Shown here one piece after another: positions 33,800-40,769 of a stretch of DNA of 64,000 bases. The DNA comes from 02-FULL-45-11b sp041663485. Lineage in GTDB: Bacteria > Patescibacteriota > Patescibacteriia > Buchananbacterales > UBA6539. The notes under the pieces were generated by a model. That model saw only the letters and a list, made by a program, of their open reading frames with translations. It did no database searches and was not told the DNA's origin. The DNA is taken from assembly GCA_041663485.1 (NCBI GenBank), contig JBAYMO010000001.1, forward strand, positions 21,725-85,724, read 5' to 3'. The position numbers were made by a program, and so were the translations under genes. Positions within the stretch are counted from its first letter, which is position 1. The number at the start of each line of letters is the position of its first letter.

Positions 33800-33826
33800 C
33801 AATTAGACATTTTTAAAAATCTCAAA

Positions 33827-34180
33827 TCACCTCGATCGTGGCGAGTTGATTCGATGATGATTATTTAATTTGATATTATTATTCATAGTTTTATTATTTT
33901 TAGATAACGCCAATTTGTAACCCCCTTCACCATAATTTAACCAATAAGCGACGCGAGTAACCGTGGTCGTCGATAAACCGGTTTTTTGGGCAATTTCGCG
34001 ATAAGGCTTGCCCCGGCTGATCATTTTTACCGCTTGCCAACGGCTAGTCATTTCCTTTAATTCTTCCAGGGTGCAAAGATCACGAAAAAATTTTGCTACT
34101 TCACCGGTTTTTTTCAATTTCAAAATTGCTTTAAATAATTCCGTGCTTTCTTTGTTTTGCCAGACAAATTTTGAAGCCAT
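33827..34180 (-). CDS. TrpR/YerC-family DNA-binding regulator
   Basis: 117 residues from the ATG at 34180; two earlier ATGs lie upstream of or at the predicted transcription start. The core (about 18-87) matches YerC/YecD, which share the TrpR fold: FRDLCTLEELKEMTSRWQAVKMI, then the helix-turn-helix GKPYREIAQKTGLSTTTVTRV and AYWLNYGEGGY. A low-complexity Asn/His tail follows. No tryptophan-repressor role can be shown; no trp genes are here. It may control the next gene, the radical SAM protein. Confidence 0.87.
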   Translation of the reverse strand: MASKFVWQNKESTELFKAILKLKKTGEVAKFFRDLCTLEELKEMTSRWQAVKMISRGKPYREIAQKTGLSTTTVTRVAYWLNYGEGGYKLALSKNNKTMNNNIKLNNHHRINSPRSR

Positions 34181-34209
34181 AGGCTGTTTCAATGTTTTAA
34201 TATGATAAT

Positions 34210-34238
34210 ACATTACCACGGTCATAGAATTATGTCAA
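34210..34238 (-). promoter_or_regulatory. Promoter of the TrpR-like gene
   Basis: On the minus strand, TTGACA (34233-34238), 17-base spacer, TAATGT (34210-34215). It sets the protein start at the ATG at 34180. Confidence 0.65.
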
Positions 34239-34260
34239 GACCTGAAATAACCAGATACAA

Positions 34261-34284
34261 AAGAAGCCGTTTTTACGGCTTCTT
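34261..34284 (-). terminator. Terminator of gap
   Basis: Ten-base arms AAGAAGCCGT and ACGGCTTCTT around a TTTT loop, followed by T-rich sequence on the minus strand, 23 bases past the stop codon. Confidence 0.9.
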
Positions 34285-34306
34285 AAAATAAACTGAAATA
34301 AAATAT

Positions 34307-35329
34307 TTACTTTATCAATTTGCCCATATCTTCTAGCATTTGTACCATACGCATTGAGTAACCCCATTCATTATCATACCAAGCTAAAACTTTTATTAGA
34401 TTACCACCAATCACGCGCGTATAAGGCAAATCAATAATAGCGGAAAACGGGTTACCAATATAGTCGCTGGAGACCAACGGTTCCTCCGTGACTTTTAAAA
34501 TCCCCTTGTAGAGTGGATCCTTGGCTGCTTTTTTAAAGGCATTATTAATTTCTTCAATGGTAGTATTTTTCTTTAAAACTGCCGTAATATCAGAAACCGA
34601 AGCACAAATCGTTGGCACGCGAATAGAGATACCATCAAAGAGATCAGCTAATTTTGGGATTACTTTTGTTGTAGCAATCGCCGCACCGGTGGTGGTAGGA
34701 ATTATATTATAAGCGGCCGCTCTGGCTCGACGTAAATCGCGATGCGGACCATCAACTAAATTCTGGTCAGCGGTATAAGAATGCACGGTTGTCATCATGG
34801 CTTTTTCAATGCCAAAAATATCAGATAAAACCTGCATAACTGGCGAAATACAATTAGTTGTGCAAGAAGCCATGGAAACCACCTGATCACATTTGCCCTT
34901 AGTAATGCAATCAACTGAATATCTAGTACCATAAACCAAAGTCTGAGTTTGATCGTCTTTGGCCGGCGCCGACAAAAGCACGCGTTTGGCTCCAGCGGTT
35001 AAATGGCCACCCGCCTCTTCTTTATTGGTGAAGCGTCCGGTACACTCGGCCACTACTTTTACTCCCAACTTAGACCAGGGCAATTTAGCCGGATCTTTTT
35101 CGGCAAAAATTGGATAAAATTTTCCGTCAACTTTAATTCCCTCTTTTACCGCTTCCACTTTTTTAAAATATTCCCGATAGACAGTGTCATATTTTAGTAA
35201 GTGAGCTAAAGTCTTACTATCCATTAAATCATTAATCGCTATGACTTCCAGCTTTTTGCTGGCTAAAGCACCTTTAAAAACCGCCCGGCCAATGCGGCCA
35301 AAGCCATTAATTGCAATTTTTGTCGCCAT
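34307..35329 (-). CDS. gap: Glyceraldehyde-3-phosphate dehydrogenase
   Basis: 340 residues. NAD-binding GFGRIGR at the N-terminus, catalytic Cys in SMASCTTNCISP, His in the VHSYTADQ region, and WYDNEWGYSMRM at the C-terminus. Type I GAPDH; phosphorylating and NAD-linked is the default. The Asp after the second strand (NDLMD) suggests NAD preference. A clear TATAAT lies about 35 bases upstream, with no SD. The gene is monocistronic and completes, with pgk, gpmI and eno, the lower glycolytic pathway. Confidence 0.97.
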   Translation of the reverse strand: MATKIAINGFGRIGRAVFKGALASKKLEVIAINDLMDSKTLAHLLKYDTVYREYFKKVEAVKEGIKVDGKFYPIFAEKDPAKLPWSKLGVKVVAECTGRFTNKEEAGGHLTAGAKRVLLSAPAKDDQTQTLVYGTRYSVDCITKGKCDQVVSMASCTTNCISPVMQVLSDIFGIEKAMMTTVHSYTADQNLVDGPHRDLRRARAAAYNIIPTTTGAAIATTKVIPKLADLFDGISIRVPTICASVSDITAVLKKNTTIEEINNAFKKAAKDPLYKGILKVTEEPLVSSDYIGNPFSAIIDLPYTRVIGGNLIKVLAWYDNEWGYSMRMVQMLEDMGKLIK

Positions 35330-35394
35330 AATTTTTGGTTAATACTTACTGTAATATTATAACATATAAATTTATTTTTTATAACTCAGGTAAT

Positions 35395-35423
35395 TTGACA
35401 AGAATATAGTTTCTTGATAATTT
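35395..35423 (+). promoter_or_regulatory. Promoter of cassette 4
   Basis: TTGACA (35395-35400), 17-base spacer, TAATTT (35418-35423). Confidence 0.75.
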
Positions 35424-35459
35424 ATAGCCAACCAAGGACAACCCAGAGGAGACTCAGTC

Positions 35460-35840
35460 ATGAACATGAACAAAAAACCAGTCGAGATTCGTGGAATCTA
35501 TCACTGTGAAGTGATCAAGACGACCAAAGAAGTTCAGGTCAAATCAGAAGAACCAAGGCATAATCGTTTCTATGGCGAATGTGAATATAAAGATGTGACG
35601 GTATCGGAGAAAGAATTTGTTCGAACCGTACAGGTGACCGAAACCGGTAACCCATATAGCGGCAAAATCTTGCCAATTGCTTCTCACTACGGCCAGCTCA
35701 AAGATGGTGACGAGGTGGTATTTATAATTTCGGATGACAACCCGCCGAAAGCGGCCATGGTTCATCCCAAAAATTACCAACCCAGCAATTCCCGTCGTCC
35801 TGGCCTTCGCCAAAATCCGTGGTATAGCTCGAGACGATAA
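35460..35840 (+). CDS. 126-residue hypothetical protein (GC-rich cassette 4)
   Basis: Starts at ATG 35460 with AGAGGAGA about ten bases upstream. No signal peptide or membrane segment. The middle has KILPIASHYGQLKDGDEVVFIISDD, which looks like a small beta-barrel (an OB- or SH3-like fold), with a basic, Arg-rich tail after it (SRRPGLRQNPWYSSRR). A nucleic acid-binding role is possible but unproved. Not recognised. G+C-rich codons; own promoter and terminator; flanked by gap and a lipoprotein gene, both on the other strand. Confidence 0.72.
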   Translation: MNMNKKPVEIRGIYHCEVIKTTKEVQVKSEEPRHNRFYGECEYKDVTVSEKEFVRTVQVTETGNPYSGKILPIASHYGQLKDGDEVVFIISDDNPPKAAMVHPKNYQPSNSRRPGLRQNPWYSSRR

Positions 35841-35862
35841 CTTTTACATTGATCATTGTTTG

Positions 35863-35887
35863 ACAAACCGCTTTGGTTTGTTTTTTT
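35863..35887 (+). terminator. Terminator of cassette 4
   Basis: Arms ACAAACC and GGTTTGT (35863-35881) with a run of T through 35887. Confidence 0.8.
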
Positions 35888-35890
35888 ATT

Positions 35891-35916
35891 AACAAAACCG
35901 CCGCTGAAAGCGGCGG
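35891..35916 (-). terminator. Terminator of the 35956 lipoprotein gene
   Basis: Eight-base arms CCGCCGCT (35898-35905) and AGCGGCGG (35909-35916), T-rich on the minus strand. A second 12-base inverted repeat, ATATTTTAAGCC (35927-35938) and GGCTTAAAATAT (35961-35972), overlaps the gene's stop codon. Confidence 0.8.
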
Positions 35917-35955
35917 GATAAAAAATATATTTTAAGCCTAAATAACTACCAAAAG

Positions 35956-36384
35956 CTATTGGCTTAAAATATTATAAGTAAAAGTCTTCTCAACTTTTTT
36001 ACCCGGCCAACCATAATTAAATTCCAACTTAAACTGTCCGGTCTTTTCCACCTTAAAAAGCCAGGTTACTGTTCTCTCATTGGTTTTATCATCGCTGGTT
36101 ACCTTTTGATCCTTGAGAGAAACATAAGACGCCGCGGCAATACCGGCAATAACATATTCCCGATTCTTATCTTTATTAACAAATTTAACTGATAAAACAT
36201 CGCCCGGGGTAGTGGTATTGGTTTGATTATTTTGGACTGACAAGTCAATGACTTTGCCGGTCTCAGCTACACCCACTGCCTCTTCAACAGTTTGCTGATT
36301 AACTTGGGACTTTGTCCCAAAACTACAAGCGCTTAAGGTTAGCGCAAAAAACAAAACTAAAATAATTAAAATCTTTTTTCTCAT
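35956..36384 (-). CDS. Small lipoprotein, possible I42-type inhibitor fold
   Basis: 142 residues. A lipoprotein signal (KKILIILVLFFALTLSAC) ends with Cys20. The mature part is short and beta-rich: VIDLSVQNNQTNTTTPGDVLSVKF, then VTWLFKVEKTGQFKLEFNYGWPGKK. The NTTTPGD and GWPG turns weakly recall chagasin-type (I42) protease inhibitors, but I am not sure. It overlaps the ricT gene by four bases and belongs to its transcript. Envelope location is secure; function is not. Confidence 0.6.
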   Translation of the reverse strand: MRKKILIILVLFFALTLSACSFGTKSQVNQQTVEEAVGVAETGKVIDLSVQNNQTNTTTPGDVLSVKFVNKDKNREYVIAGIAAASYVSLKDQKVTSDDKTNERTVTWLFKVEKTGQFKLEFNYGWPGKKVEKTFTYNILSQ

Positions 36385-37196
36385 ATATTTTTTAAACTTT
36401 TAATTGCTACTTCAACGCGGTTAGCGTCATCACCCTCCAAGACCACATCCACGGTTTGTTTAAGCGTGTGCCAACCGATTACTTTGCCTTTGCCCTGAGG
36501 CGTTTTAACCTGACTGCCAATGGGTGGCAAATTTTTCACTAAATCATTATAAACTTCCTGTTCGTAGGCCAAACAACAACGCAACCGGCCGCAGCTGCCG
36601 GAAAGGCGTTCCGAACCGCGATGAGCAATTTGCTGAACATCGGCCAACTCGGAAGTGATACTGGCTAATTCTTTAAGATGAGTTTTACAGCAAAGGGTGC
36701 GTCCGCAAGTTCCGACATCACCGGCAATTTTAGCCTCATCGCGAATACCGATTTGCTGCAAACGAATTGATTTCTGGAAATGATGGGTTAAATCTTTAAC
36801 TAATTGGCGAAAATCAATCCGGCCATCGGCAATAAACGGAAAAACAATCCGACTGCCGTCAAAAGAAAAATGAACATCAATAACTTTCATGGGCAAATCC
36901 AAACGATCAACCATTTTTTTACAATAATCCAATCCGGCGGCCTTTTGCTTGTTCAATTCATTTTGATTTTGCACGTCTTCGGTTGTCACTTTGCGAACAA
37001 TCACCGCCGCCTCACCGGTTTCCGGCCCAAAAGTCGGTTCGGTTGACGGAATAAAAAGCATCATGACCCGACCCATATCAAACCCGGCTTCGGTTTTGAC
37101 TACCACTTGTTCGCCTAATTCCAATTTGTAATCGCCAACTTTAGCGATAAACGGTTTCTCCCAAAGAGAGACCTGGATTTGCGCGTATTTATCCAT
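36381..37196 (-). CDS. ricT: RicT/YaaT (PSP1 family) regulatory iron-sulphur protein
   Basis: 271 residues. The PSP1 C-terminal core and Cys clusters match RicT: IAGDVGTCGRTLCCKTHL and SGSCGRLRCCLAYEQEVY, in which Cys pairs bind 4Fe-4S clusters, and a PQGKGKVIGWHTLKQTVDV end. In Bacillus the Ric complex controls RNase Y and mRNA turnover. Here it sits between tsf and the lipoprotein gene. No ricA or ricF is nearby. The overall length (about 270) is typical. Confidence 0.9.
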   Translation of the reverse strand: MDKYAQIQVSLWEKPFIAKVGDYKLELGEQVVVKTEAGFDMGRVMMLFIPSTEPTFGPETGEAAVIVRKVTTEDVQNQNELNKQKAAGLDYCKKMVDRLDLPMKVIDVHFSFDGSRIVFPFIADGRIDFRQLVKDLTHHFQKSIRLQQIGIRDEAKIAGDVGTCGRTLCCKTHLKELASITSELADVQQIAHRGSERLSGSCGRLRCCLAYEQEVYNDLVKNLPPIGSQVKTPQGKGKVIGWHTLKQTVDVVLEGDDANRVEVAIKSLKNI

Positions 37197-37236
37197 AATA
37201 TATTAGGACGCAATTACTATCGCGCCATAGATTGAT

Positions 37237-38019
37237 TTAGATCTGATAACGCTGAAAGCTGATAATCTCTCCAGCGTCATTTTGCTGCAAAAGTTTTTCA
37301 ATAGAAATTTTGTCGTCTTTAATAAACGGCTGCTTAACCAGGCAAACGTCGGAATAATATTTTTGCAGTTTACCTTCAATAATCTTATCCCACATGGCTT
37401 CGTTTTTACCTTCGGCTCTTAATTGTTCACGATAAATTTCTTTTTCTTTATCTAATTCAGCTTTAGCAATATCTTCCGGTTTAAGATATTTCGGCGACAT
37501 GGCCACGACTTGCATGGCAATGTCATTGGCCAATTCTTGGCTACCTTTGGCTAAAACCACCACCGCGGCAACTTTTTTATTGGAATGCAAATAAGTGCCA
37601 ATAATTTTGCCTTCAACGATATCGGCGGCGGAAATTTTCATGTTCTCACCAATTTTAACCGACAATTCATTCTTAATCTTATCCTGCACCCAGGTCGTAA
37701 ATTCCGCCACGCCCAATTCCATTAATTTAGCCGCTAAATTATTAACGGTATCAATAAAATCTTGGTTGCGAGAAACAAAATCAGTTTCACAAGCTAAACC
37801 CACCAGGCAAACTTTACCATCACTTTTGACTAAAGCGATTACACCCTCATTAGTCGCCCGATCCGACTTTTTAGCCGCTTTAATCGCGCCTTTTTTGCGC
37901 AATAATTCAACAGCCTTATTGATATCACCACCGGCTTCCTCTAACGTGGCTTTGCAATCACCGATGCCAGCGCCAGTTAGTTCCCGTAATTTAGTTATCG
38001 CCTGAGTATCTACGCTCAT
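37237..38019 (-). CDS. tsf: Translation elongation factor Ts
   Basis: 260 residues. N-terminal UBA-like ITKLRELTGAGIGDCKATLEEAGG, then the core with CETDFVSRNQDF, which inserts Phe in EF-Tu, and VVAMSPKYLKPEDI. It recycles EF-Tu-GDP. It follows rpsB by 21 bases, the usual rpsB-tsf pair. The promoter near 38.9 kb serves both. It is a little shorter than the E. coli protein, as is common in small genomes. Confidence 0.97.
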   Translation of the reverse strand: MSVDTQAITKLRELTGAGIGDCKATLEEAGGDINKAVELLRKKGAIKAAKKSDRATNEGVIALVKSDGKVCLVGLACETDFVSRNQDFIDTVNNLAAKLMELGVAEFTTWVQDKIKNELSVKIGENMKISAADIVEGKIIGTYLHSNKKVAAVVVLAKGSQELANDIAMQVVAMSPKYLKPEDIAKAELDKEKEIYREQLRAEGKNEAMWDKIIEGKLQKYYSDVCLVKQPFIKDDKISIEKLLQQNDAGEIISFQRYQI

Positions 38020-38040
38020 ATTATTATTTTGTTTTAATGA

Positions 38041-38784
38041 TTAATTCTTTTTAACAAATTTGGTCTTAGCCTCCGCGGATACTACCGGAGCCTGAGGCCT
38101 GGCTTTAATGCCTTCTTTAACGGCTTCGGCCATGAGACTGGTAACAATTTCAATGGACTTGACCGCGTCGTCGTTAGCCGGAATCGGATAATTAATAATT
38201 TCCGGATTGATGTTGGTATCCACCATGGCAATAAGAGAAATATTTTTCTTTAAAGACTCGGCCACGGCAGTTTTTTCTTTTTTAATATCAACCACAAAAA
38301 CCGCGTCGGGAATTTTTGACATATTTTCAATGCCGCCTACCATGCGATCTAATTTTTCAATGGTTTTATTAAATTCCAGTTGTTCTTTTTTGGTATATTT
38401 TTCCAACTGACCGAGAGCTTTCTTCTTTTTTAAATCGGTTAATTTTCTGATCATGCGAGAGATTTCCCCAAAATTGGTAAAAGTTCCACCCAACCATCTC
38501 TCGGTAACATACGGCATACCACATTCTTTGGCGTACTTAACCACAATCGGCTGAGCTTGTTTTTTTGTACCCAAAAATAAAATAGTGCCGCCATTGCTCA
38601 CTACTTTTTTAGCAAAATCCAAAGCTTCTTGGAGTTTGATTTGAGTTTGCTCTAAATTAATGATATGAAACCCACCTTTGTTCATAAAGATGTACGGTTC
38701 CATTTTTGGATGACGTTTGGAAAGCTTGTGGCCAAAATGGCTGCCAGCTTTAAGCAAAGTCATCAAATCCGGGATTTGTGACAT
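38041..38784 (-). CDS. rpsB: Ribosomal protein uS2
   Basis: 247 residues. N-terminal LLKAGSHFGHKLSKRHPKM, the middle GGTILFLGTKKQAQPIV and VTERWLGGTFTNF, and the C-terminal PIPANDDAVKSIEIVTSLMAEAV all match uS2. It binds 16S rRNA late in small-subunit assembly. The leader carries a hairpin with CCCC (38824-38827) and GGGG (38835-38838) and a palindrome TTTAGCTAAA near 38842-38851, possibly a control site. Weak AAAAGGA lies before the ATG. Confidence 0.97.
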   Translation of the reverse strand: MSQIPDLMTLLKAGSHFGHKLSKRHPKMEPYIFMNKGGFHIINLEQTQIKLQEALDFAKKVVSNGGTILFLGTKKQAQPIVVKYAKECGMPYVTERWLGGTFTNFGEISRMIRKLTDLKKKKALGQLEKYTKKEQLEFNKTIEKLDRMVGGIENMSKIPDAVFVVDIKKEKTAVAESLKKNISLIAMVDTNINPEIINYPIPANDDAVKSIEIVTSLMAEAVKEGIKARPQAPVVSAEAKTKFVKKN

Positions 38785-38891
38785 AATTTTTTCCTTTTCT
38801 TTCTTCTACCGCTGTTAACTAGGCCCCATGATTCGGGGAGGATTTAGCTAAACTAAAAAACGGCATGAATGATTAATAAATTAACTATATT

Positions 38892-38920
38892 AATATAAAG
38901 GAATTTTAAGACTTTGTCAA
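38892..38920 (-). promoter_or_regulatory. Promoter of rpsB-tsf
   Basis: On the minus strand, TTGACA (38915-38920), 17-base spacer, TATATT (38892-38897). Its -35 lies nine bases from the divergent -35 of the ROK cassette. Confidence 0.8.
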
Positions 38921-38929
38921 GCCTTTTAT

Positions 38930-38958
38930 TTGACAAATTAATATATTATTACTAAGCT
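38930..38958 (+). promoter_or_regulatory. Promoter of the ROK cassette
   Basis: TTGACA (38930-38935), 17-base spacer, TAAGCT (38953-38958), a weaker -10. Back to back with the rpsB promoter. A CACCAA-TGG-TTGGTG hairpin follows in the leader. Confidence 0.6.
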
Positions 38959-39039
38959 TTTCGAGAAAGCACCAATGGTTGGTGCGACTGGCTCAAAAAC
39001 CACATCACAGAGGAGAGCAATAGAATAGGACAAGAAGCA

Positions 39040-39921
39040 GTGGCAATTGGTGGGAATCTTGGTGGCAGCCATTTTTCCTGCGCGGGCGTAAACGATAGCG
39101 GGACGTTACTCACAAAAGTCGAGGAAACGCCAATCAATCCGAATCAGTCGCAAGAAGAAATTCTTGGCGCCATGGCCGAACTGGTTAACGGATTGAAGTG
39201 CGAACTTGTGCAAAAAGGTTTCAAGGTTGTCGGTTTCGGCACAGGCGCGCCAGGACCGGCCAACTTTGACACCGGCGTGATTGGCGAAACACCCAACATG
39301 CCAACCATGCGCGGCTGCCGGTTAAATGACGAGCTTTCCAACCGAACCGAACTGCCGGTCAAAAGCAACAACGACGGCAATCTTACTGTTTTTGGCGAAA
39401 GCCGACACGGAGCAGCCCGGGGCTACAAGAACGTGTTCGGTAACACGCTCGGCACGGGTTTGGGCGGCGGACTGGTCATCAATGACGAAATCTATACCGG
39501 AGAAGACTTCTCGGCCACCGAACTCGCCAAAATGCCGACCAGTGTCGGAAGCCTCGACAACAGCACCATTGAGCAACTAGTTTCGACCGGTGGTATTATG
39601 GCCCGTTACCATAGCCTTACCGGTCAGCAAGCCGACCCGAAAGAAATTGAAGCTCTGGCTAAGGGTGGCGACAAGAAAGCTCAAAACACTTACGACTGGT
39701 TTGGCAAATGGCTCGGTTTTGAACTGGCCTGGGTTCAGGGTCTGTTGGCGCCGGATATCATGGTAATCGGCGGCAAAATCGCCAAAGGCTGGGACTTGTT
39801 CGCGCCGGCAATGTTTGCCATGCTCCAGCTTCACACCTGGAAAAAGGATGTGCTTGTCGTGCCGGCCGCGCTCGGCGAAGCCGGTCCCATTATCGGCGGC
39901 GCCTCGCTCTTTTTGGGATAA
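39040..39921 (+). CDS. ROK-family sugar kinase-like protein (GC-rich cassette 5)
   Basis: 293 residues from GTG 39040 (AGGA nine bases upstream). ROK fold: N-terminal IGGNLGGSHF where the family has IGxDxGGT, the substrate motif GTGAPGPANFDTG, KSNNDGNLTVFGE with the catalytic Asp, and GTGLGGGLVIND. The zinc loop of typical ROK proteins (CxCGxxGCxE) is absent: the equivalent stretch is MPTSVGSLDNSTIEQLV without Cys. Sugar kinase activity (glucose or similar) is plausible. The missing zinc site may mean a different substrate or a non-enzymatic role. Codons are G+C-rich; it is monocistronic. Confidence 0.85.
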   Translation: MAIGGNLGGSHFSCAGVNDSGTLLTKVEETPINPNQSQEEILGAMAELVNGLKCELVQKGFKVVGFGTGAPGPANFDTGVIGETPNMPTMRGCRLNDELSNRTELPVKSNNDGNLTVFGESRHGAARGYKNVFGNTLGTGLGGGLVINDEIYTGEDFSATELAKMPTSVGSLDNSTIEQLVSTGGIMARYHSLTGQQADPKEIEALAKGGDKKAQNTYDWFGKWLGFELAWVQGLLAPDIMVIGGKIAKGWDLFAPAMFAMLQLHTWKKDVLVVPAALGEAGPIIGGASLFLG

Positions 39922-39959
39922 CACCCAATAAATTCGGAGGGGATTTGATTTTTGCTATG

Positions 39960-39991
39960 CAGTGGCGACTGATGTTTGCCACTGTTTTTTT
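39960..39991 (+). terminator. Terminator of the ROK cassette
   Basis: Seven-base arms CAGTGGC (39960-39966) and GCCACTG (39978-39984) followed by seven T. Confidence 0.9.
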
Positions 39992-39995
39992 AAAT

Positions 39996-40024
39996 TTGTG
40001 ATTAAGTTTATTTTCGTTTATAAT
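39996..40024 (+). promoter_or_regulatory. umuD: Promoter of the umuDC operon
   Basis: TTGTGA (39996-40001), 17-base spacer, TATAAT (40019-40024), a perfect -10. The predicted transcription start near 40031 falls inside the direct repeats. Confidence 0.75.
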
Positions 40025-40027
40025 AAA

Positions 40028-40047
40028 AGTAGACAAAAGTGGACAAA
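40028..40047 (+). repeat. Tandem 10-bp direct repeat, candidate operator
   Basis: AGTAGACAAA (40028-40037) followed directly by AGTGGACAAA (40038-40047), differing in one base. The 10-base period puts both copies on the same face of the helix, and they cover the predicted +1. This is the natural binding site for the HTH-UmuD protein encoded next; binding is inference. Confidence 0.6.
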
Positions 40048-40064
40048 ATATTTTTAAACAATTT

Positions 40065-40661
40065 ATGACAAAATTTTTAAAACCTAAAGACTTAGCCGAA
40101 TATTTAGGCGTGAGCAAAAAAACCATTTTTCGCTACCTTGCCTCCGGCCAAATTAAGGCCATAAAAATCGGCCAATGGAAAATTGAGCCGCATGATTTTA
40201 ATAAATTTTTGAAAAAAAATTTAATCACCAAGAATCGCCAGGCCGTCAAACTAATGCGCCCCCAGGCAAAAACCGCTTTTAATCTGCCGCTTTATCTTTC
40301 CCCGGTCGCCGCCGGCTTCCCCTCCCCGGCCGAAGATTTTATTGAAGACCGGCTTGATCTAAATTTATATTTAATCAAAAATCAACCGGCCACCTTTTTA
40401 GTCAAAGTCCAAGGCCATTCCATGATTGGTGCCGGTATCAATGAAGGTGATATCTTGGTAGTTGATAAATCACTGCCCAGCCAAGACGGAAAAATCGTGA
40501 TCGCGGTTTTGGACGGCGAATTAACAGTTAAACGCCTGAAAAAAATAAAAAATCAACTATACTTAATGCCGGAAAACCCCGACTACCAACCAATTGAAAT
40601 TAAAAAAGAATCAGAGTTAATGATTTGGGGCGTGGTAGTTGGCGTAGTCAGAAAATTATAA
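40065..40661 (+). CDS. umuD: UmuD-like self-cleaving protein fused to an N-terminal HTH
   Basis: 198 residues. Residues 1-50 form a MerR/excisionase-type helix-turn-helix (LKPKDLAEYLGVSKKTIFRYLASGQIKAIKI... ends near HDF). From about 75 the sequence is UmuD: cleavage site AAGFPSPA (Ala83-Gly84), Ser119 in GHSM and Lys156 in ELTVKRL. From the cleavage Gly to Ser is 35 residues and from Ser to Lys is 37, exactly the spacing in E. coli UmuD. After RecA-triggered cleavage the product would both lose its DNA-binding arm and activate UmuC. It is thus a LexA-like regulator and polymerase manager in one. The gene is followed by umuC. Confidence 0.9.
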   Translation: MTKFLKPKDLAEYLGVSKKTIFRYLASGQIKAIKIGQWKIEPHDFNKFLKKNLITKNRQAVKLMRPQAKTAFNLPLYLSPVAAGFPSPAEDFIEDRLDLNLYLIKNQPATFLVKVQGHSMIGAGINEGDILVVDKSLPSQDGKIVIAVLDGELTVKRLKKIKNQLYLMPENPDYQPIEIKKESELMIWGVVVGVVRKL

Positions 40662-40664
40662 TAG

Positions 40665-40752
40665 ACCGATGCTAATTTACGAATGCATACGAATAATACT
40701 AATTCAATAATATTCGCATCATTCGCATTTATTCGTATTCATTAGCATCGGT
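40665..40752. repeat. 88-base nested inverted repeat between umuD and umuC
   Basis: Perfect 12-base outer arms ACCGATGCTAAT (40665-40676) and ATTAGCATCGGT (40741-40752). Inside, GAATGCATACGAATAAT on the left and ATTCGTATTC on the right form further imperfect arms, and smaller repeats of ATTCG lie between. The whole can fold into one long hairpin. It fills the only gap in the operon. It could be a transcription attenuator, an RNA processing site or a REP-like mobile repeat; no second copy was seen in this window. Confidence 0.8.
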
Positions 40753-40769
40753 TAATAGTATCGCGAAAT

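Noticed and set aside
33733..33825. N-terminal extension of the radical SAM protein containing CPACGG
   Set aside because: The extra codons are the terminator hairpin and its flanks; a strong SD lies before the later ATG.
34181..34225. Earlier start for the TrpR-like protein
   Set aside because: It would begin at or upstream of the predicted transcription start.
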